In this document: positions 13,701 through 17,275 of the stretch, piece after piece
How the letters are laid out: every line of letters begins with the position of its first letter
Numbering within the stretch: the first letter of the stretch is position 1
Assembly: GCA_020724105.1 (NCBI GenBank)
Contig: DYHP01000019.1
Location: 1 to 17,275 of the forward strand
DNA length: 17,275 nt
Reading direction: 5' to 3'
Source of the DNA: Candidatus Methylomirabilis sp.
Lineage (GTDB): Bacteria; Patescibacteriota; Patescibacteriia; DYHP01
Notes under the pieces: model-generated
The model's database searches: none
What the model was told of the DNA's origin: nothing
The model's input: only the letters and a program-made list of their open reading frames with translations
Position numbers and translations under genes: made by a program

Positions 13701-15081
13701 TATTAAAGACGTCGTGGAAGAACAAGAAATATTCAATATCTTAAAAAAAACTCAGAATCCCTCGCGCGAACAGGTTGTAAAAATTTTAAATAAAGCCCAA
13801 GAGAAAAAAGGCCTCAACTTAGAAGAGGTCGGTTATCTAGTCAACATAAAAAATCCTCCCTTAATAGAAAAAATGTTTAAGGCGGCAGGCGAAATTAAAA
13901 AAGAAATCTATGGCGAAAGATTAGTTTTATTCGCGCCTCTGTATGTTTCAAGTTTTTGTGTTAATGACTGTGAGTATTGCAGTTTTCACAGGAAGAATCC
14001 GGCCCCGCGGAAAAAATTAAGTTTAGAAGAAGTTAAAGAGCAGGTAAAGATTTTAGAGGATATGGGGCACAAAAGATTATTGCTTGAATGCGGCGAGCAC
14101 CCGGTTGAAAACACAATTGATTATGTAGTTGAGGTTATTAAAACCATCTACGAGACTAAGTCTAATAAGGGCGAAATAAGACGGGTTAATGTTAATCTGG
14201 CCGCCACGACTGTAGAAAATTATCGCAAGTTAAAAGCCGCCGGCATCGGCACTTATCAACTTTTTCAAGAAACTTATCATCGTACAACTTATGAAAAATT
14301 ACATAATGGGCCAAAGGCGGATTACGAACGACAGTTATTCGCTCACGACAGAGCTTTTGAAGCAGGAATAGATGATGTCGGTCTAGGCGTTCTTTTTGGT
14401 TTGTATAATTGGAAATTTGAAGTATTAGCTTTAATTTCTCACGCTCAATATTTGGATAGAAAATTCAATGTAGGACCTCACACTTTTTCCGTACCCCGCT
14501 TCCAACCCGCGGAAACAGTCAAGATAAAATTGCACCACGCGGTCTCGGAAGATGAATTATTAAAAATAATCGCTATCCTACGTCTGGCCGTGCCTTACAC
14601 CGGAATGATTATTTCAACCAGAGAACGGCCAGAAATAAGAGCAAAAGCATTTAAAATCGGCATTTCTCAAACCAGCGCCGCCTCTTGCGCATCTCCCAAT
14701 GGTTATAGCAATGACCACAGCAGAGACGAAGAACTGTCTCAATTTTCTCTTCAGGATCACCGTAATGTTAACCAATTCTTGATAAGTATTTTAAAACAAG
14801 ACATTCTGCCCAGTTTTTGCACCGCTTGTTATCGCTCCGGCCGCACCGGTAAAACTTTTATGGAATTGGCTAAGCCGGGCGATATTCATAATTTTTGCCG
14901 ACCAAATGCCTTATTGACCTTTGCAGAATATTTGGAAGATTACGCAATACCTCAAACTAAAAAATTGGGCGATCAAATTATTCAAAAATACTTAAAACAA
15001 ATCCTTTCTTCCGACATTAAAGAAGAAACAAAAAAAAGATTAGAAAAAATCAGAAAAGGAGAAAGGGATATCTATTTTTAA
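13693..15081 (+). CDS. hydG: Radical SAM tyrosine lyase HydG (CO/CN- forming)
   Basis: HydG cleaves L-tyrosine to p-cresol and dehydroglycine, which it converts to CO and CN- bound to iron; the known product is an Fe(CO)2(CN)Cys unit for [FeFe] hydrogenase. The protein has 462 residues, the family norm. The SAM cluster motif is C89-x3-C93-x2-C96 in FCVNDCEYC. The HydG-specific auxiliary cluster motif C376-x2-C379-x22-C402 is intact; it is absent in ThiH. Family blocks RRVNVNLAATTVE, GTYQLFQETYH, GIDDVGLGVLFGLY and GPHTFSVPRF (with H263, probably the ligand of the extra iron) are present. It therefore looks fully active. It overlaps the HypC-HydE gene by 8 bp and ends 4 bp before the small subunit, so it belongs to the operon. 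HydF and the [FeFe] enzyme are not in the window. Confidence 0.93.
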   Translation: MPNIKDVVEEQEIFNILKKTQNPSREQVVKILNKAQEKKGLNLEEVGYLVNIKNPPLIEKMFKAAGEIKKEIYGERLVLFAPLYVSSFCVNDCEYCSFHRKNPAPRKKLSLEEVKEQVKILEDMGHKRLLLECGEHPVENTIDYVVEVIKTIYETKSNKGEIRRVNVNLAATTVENYRKLKAAGIGTYQLFQETYHRTTYEKLHNGPKADYERQLFAHDRAFEAGIDDVGLGVLFGLYNWKFEVLALISHAQYLDRKFNVGPHTFSVPRFQPAETVKIKLHHAVSEDELLKIIAILRLAVPYTGMIISTRERPEIRAKAFKIGISQTSAASCASPNGYSNDHSRDEELSQFSLQDHRNVNQFLISILKQDILPSFCTACYRSGRTGKTFMELAKPGDIHNFCRPNALLTFAEYLEDYAIPQTKKLGDQIIQKYLKQILSSDIKEETKKRLEKIRKGERDIYF

Positions 15082-15085
15082 AAAT

Positions 15086-15838
15086 GTGAAAAAACTTAAA
15101 ATCGGCATTTTCAGCTTAACCTGCTGCGAAGGGTGCGAATTCGCTATTTTAGATTTGGGCGAACAACTTTTTAAATTGACTGAAAAAATTGACATTGTTA
15201 ATTTTCGGCTTTTGGAAGAAAATAAATATCCGGAATTGGAGAAGCACGACATCGCTTTTGTGGAAGGAAGCCCTATTACAAAAGAAAACGGAAAAATGTT
15301 AAAGGAAATCAGAGAAAAGAGTAAAATTTTGATTGCTTTGGGAAATTGCGCGGCAATGGGCGGCATACACCAAATTAAAAATTGGGGCGACAAAGAAAAA
15401 ATAAACAAATCGGTTTATAAATACTGGAAACAAGTGGAAAATCCGGCAATCCCACGCCTTGATGAAGTTGTAAAAGTTGATTTTACCATTCCCGGCTGCC
15501 CGATTGTCGGCGAGGAATTTTTGGAAATCATGCTCCAATTGATTAACGGCCGGCTGTTGCGCGAAAAAACCAATCCCGTTTGCCATGAATGCCAAACACA
15601 GGGCTTTCCCTGTTTATTGCAGCAAGACTGCGTTTGCCTCGGACCAATAATTTGCGGCGGCTGCGGCGCCATTTGCCTGAAGGGCGGCCAGGCCTGCTGG
15701 GGATGCCGCGGAAGAATTAAAAACTCCAAAGGTTCAGAAGAGGCGATTGCCAATTTAATAAATCATTTAACCAAAAATTTTCCCAAGGAAAAAATTGAAT
15801 GGATTAAAGAATTCTTTGGAATAAAGAAAGAATTATAG
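15086..15838 (+). CDS. hydD: Group 3b [NiFe] hydrogenase delta (small) subunit
   Basis: This subunit carries the Fe-S clusters next to the [NiFe] site. The protein has 250 residues. The proximal cluster ligands are C14-x2-C17 in LTCCEGCEF, C88 in GNCAAMGG and C138 in IPGCPI. The C-terminal part is rich in Cys (C166, C169, C176, C182, C184, C190, C193, C197, C204, C207), enough for two further clusters. There is no signal peptide, which fits a cytoplasmic enzyme. The start is a GTG at 15086; the overlapping ATG at 15084 is followed at once by a stop codon in its own frame. The stop codon is part of the repeat motif TATAGAAGC. It is followed by 146 bp of structured sequence before the large subunit. 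Confidence 0.92.
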   Translation: MKKLKIGIFSLTCCEGCEFAILDLGEQLFKLTEKIDIVNFRLLEENKYPELEKHDIAFVEGSPITKENGKMLKEIREKSKILIALGNCAAMGGIHQIKNWGDKEKINKSVYKYWKQVENPAIPRLDEVVKVDFTIPGCPIVGEEFLEIMLQLINGRLLREKTNPVCHECQTQGFPCLLQQDCVCLGPIICGGCGAICLKGGQACWGCRGRIKNSKGSEEAIANLINHLTKNFPKEKIEWIKEFFGIKKEL

Positions 15839-15984
15839 AAGCCGATAAACGCTGTGCGCTTCGCCCAGTATAGCCACTCCGTGATTATACCGGGCTTTGC
15901 GCCAACGCCGAACTGCGCCGTTATCGGCGTTAAAACGGCGTAGTTGCCGCGAGGCGAGCGGCGTCATAACGGCTTTTACATAAT
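15839..15984 (+). other. Highly structured intergenic region between small and large hydrogenase subunits
   Basis: The region starts with AGAAGCCGATAAACGC, the same 3' motif as after gyrA. Then comes a symmetric long hairpin, 15856-15902: GCGC, CCC, GTATA, CAC stems matched by GTG, TATAC, GGG, GCGC around a TCC loop. Next are two mutually exclusive stems, AACGCCGA (15904-15911)/TCGGCGTT (15924-15931) and AACTGCGCCGTT (15911-15922)/AACGGCGTAGTT (15934-15945). Last is GCCGC/GCGGC (15946-15962). No T run follows, so it is not a simple terminator. It may be an inserted repeat or an element that sets the ratio of the two subunits. Confidence 0.7.
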
Positions 15985-17262
15985 ATGAAGATTAAAATCA
16001 ACCATATCGCCAAGACCGAGGGGCATCTCTCTTTTGAGGGAGCATTATTTAAAGGCGATATCGCTCGGGCAAAAATTATCACCCTGGAAGGCGCGCGGCT
16101 CATTGAAGGAATGCTTGTCGGGCGCCCATATTACGAAGCGCCAATTTTAACTTCGCGCGTCTGCGGCATTTGCCCGATTGTTCATATGTTAACTTCCATC
16201 AAAGCCCTGGAATCGGCAATGAATATAAAAATTTCGGAACAAACGAAATTACTGAGGAAAATCCTTGAAAACGCCCAAATAATCCATAGCCATGCCTTGC
16301 ATTTATTCTTTTTGTCAGGGCCCGACTTCTTGAACTTCTCAAACGATTTAAAATTCATCAAAAAATTTCCCAAAGAAACCGCGGCGGCCGTGAGAATGCG
16401 CGATTTCGCCTTAAATTTGGTAAGAATTGTGAGCGCCCGCGCCATTCATAATTTAACCCCCGAAGTCGGCGGATTTAAAAAATTACCCCCGAAACAAAAA
16501 CTCCAAAAATCGCTGAATAAAACAGACAAGGCGGTTGCCGACGCCAAATTTTTAATAGAATTTTTCGCAAAATTAAAATATCCGCATTTTGAAAGAAAGA
16601 CAAACTTTGCTTGTTTGTCGGATAAAAAAACCTATCAAATTTATAATGGCGGCATTTCCTTCAACGGAAAAACAATACCCACCAAAGATTTCTACAAACA
16701 TTTTAAAGAGGAAGAATTCCCACAAGCGATGGTGAAACGTTGTAGATTTGAAGGCCAGAATTATATGGTCGGCGCCATTGCCAGAATAAACAACAATTTT
16801 AAGTATTTACACAAAGAATCAAAAAAGGCGTGGTTGAGGTTTAATCTCCCAAGGAGATTAAACCTCGATCTCGCCGCCCCTATTTATAATCCGTTTTATA
16901 ACATTGCCGCCCAGGCCGTTGAATGTCTGGAATTATTGCTTCAAATTGAAAAAGATTTAAAAAATTTAATCAAAAAATCGCCTTCTCCCACAACAATAAA
17001 ATTTAGAATTAAAGCTGGCAAAGGCATTGGCGCGCTTGAAGCGCCTCGCGGCACTTTGTACCACTATTACGAAATTGACAAAAAGGGCATTATTAAAAAA
17101 TGCCAGATAATCACTCCTACGGCGCAATTTTTAAACAATCTTGAAGAAGATTTGAAAAGTTATCTGCCGAAAACAAAAAAAATGTCGGCAAAAGAGAGGG
17201 AGCAAAAATTAAAAACGCTAATTAGGGCATACGACCCGTGCATAGCGTGCGCCACGCATTAA
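15985..17262 (+). CDS. hydA: Group 3b [NiFe] hydrogenase alpha (large, catalytic) subunit without C-terminal extension
   Basis: This subunit holds the NiFe(CN)2CO active site. Group 3b enzymes oxidise H2 with NADP+ or produce H2 from NADPH, and some reduce sulfur. The protein has 425 residues. The N-terminal ligand motif is R58-V-C60-G-I-C63-x3-H67; the C-terminal motif is D417-P-C419-x2-C422-x2-H425. EAPRGTLYHYYEID (near 352) and NPFYNIAAQAVE are family blocks. Nothing follows His425, whereas most [NiFe] large subunits carry a short tail cut off by a protease after metal insertion. Residues about 284-294 come from a perfect palindrome inserted in frame (16836-16866). The gene is complete; 13 bases of the window remain after it. 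Confidence 0.94.
   Translation: MKIKINHIAKTEGHLSFEGALFKGDIARAKIITLEGARLIEGMLVGRPYYEAPILTSRVCGICPIVHMLTSIKALESAMNIKISEQTKLLRKILENAQIIHSHALHLFFLSGPDFLNFSNDLKFIKKFPKETAAAVRMRDFALNLVRIVSARAIHNLTPEVGGFKKLPPKQKLQKSLNKTDKAVADAKFLIEFFAKLKYPHFERKTNFACLSDKKTYQIYNGGISFNGKTIPTKDFYKHFKEEEFPQAMVKRCRFEGQNYMVGAIARINNNFKYLHKESKKAWLRFNLPRRLNLDLAAPIYNPFYNIAAQAVECLELLLQIEKDLKNLIKKSPSPTTIKFRIKAGKGIGALEAPRGTLYHYYEIDKKGIIKKCQIITPTAQFLNNLEEDLKSYLPKTKKMSAKEREQKLKTLIRAYDPCIACATH
16836..16866 (+). repeat. In-frame perfect inverted repeat in the large subunit gene
   Basis: GAGGTTTAATCTCC and GGAGATTAAACCTC match over 14 bp with a CAA loop. The arms are themselves nearly palindromic. It encodes about LRFNLPRRLNL, in a region between the conserved GAIARINNN and NPFYNIAAQ blocks. 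Confidence 0.85.
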
Positions 17263-17275
17263 AGCCGCCATTTCA

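Noticed and set aside
13693..15081. ThiH (thiamine tyrosine lyase)
   Set aside because: The C-terminal CX2CX22C motif and HydG-specific blocks are present, and no thi gene is nearby.
15839..15984. Known riboswitch or simple terminator
   Set aside because: The folding does not match a class I can recognise, and there is no T run after the stems on the plus strand.
10469..17262. [FeFe] hydrogenase catalytic subunit in this operon
   Set aside because: No H-cluster Cys motifs are found in any protein of the window; the large subunit has clear [NiFe] ligand motifs.

Overview
This window looks like a piece of chromosome from a small-genome anaerobic bacterium of the Candidate Phyla Radiation (Patescibacteria, most likely a Parcubacteria-type lineage). 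That placement is inference. It rests on the A/T-rich short-spaced genes, the style of the housekeeping proteins (a 67-residue Zn-ribbon bL32, a NusB beginning MANRHLSRS, an M50 protease without a PDZ domain, a lone pilT), weak or absent Shine-Dalgarno sequences at many starts, and the large number of short palindromic repeats.

Layout. Positions 1-770 hold no convincing gene, but carry nested inverted repeats, an orphan terminator, a good sigma70-type promoter and a tandem array of small hairpins. Positions 771-4427 (+) hold a degenerate metallo-beta-lactamase-fold protein, a small single-pass membrane protein and gyrA. A bidirectional terminator separates gyrA from a leftward M50 site-2 protease gene (4536-5399). 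Overlapping divergent promoters then drive the protease and a rightward housekeeping set: rpmF, nusB, rnc and pilT (5587-8449). After another bidirectional terminator come a leftward fusion gene (8623-10209, SAM-binding spermidine-synthase-like domain plus a probable GNAT-like domain) and tRNA-Arg(UCG), each on the minus strand.

Positions 10394-17262 (+) are the most interesting part: a complete group 3b-type [NiFe] hydrogenase (sulfhydrogenase) operon in the order beta (Fe-S), gamma (FAD/NAD(P)), delta (small), alpha (large). The four structural genes are split between gamma and delta by two radical-SAM genes. The first encodes a HypC domain fused to the N-terminus of a HydE-like enzyme. The second encodes a full-length HydG with both of its Fe-S cluster motifs. 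HydE and HydG are known as maturases of [FeFe] hydrogenase, and HypC as the chaperone that carries the Fe(CN)2CO group of [NiFe] hydrogenase. Their fusion and placement here suggest a hybrid maturation route, in which tyrosine-derived CO and CN- made by HydG are processed by HydE and handed through the HypC domain to the [NiFe] large subunit. The large subunit also stops exactly at the last ligand His of its DPCxxCxxH motif, so the usual C-terminal protease step is not needed. No [FeFe] hydrogenase, HydF or HypA/B/D/E/F is seen in the window.

A second theme is repeats. At least ten short palindromic elements sit in frame inside protein-coding genes (MBL-fold gene, fusion gene, hydrogenase beta, gamma and alpha). 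They include two related peptide insertions in unrelated proteins and a perfect 44-bp palindrome. Two intergenic regions carry tandem arrays of different hairpins separated by AAATTT-like boxes. A short motif, AGAAGCNGAT, recurs at or right after the stop codons of three unrelated genes.
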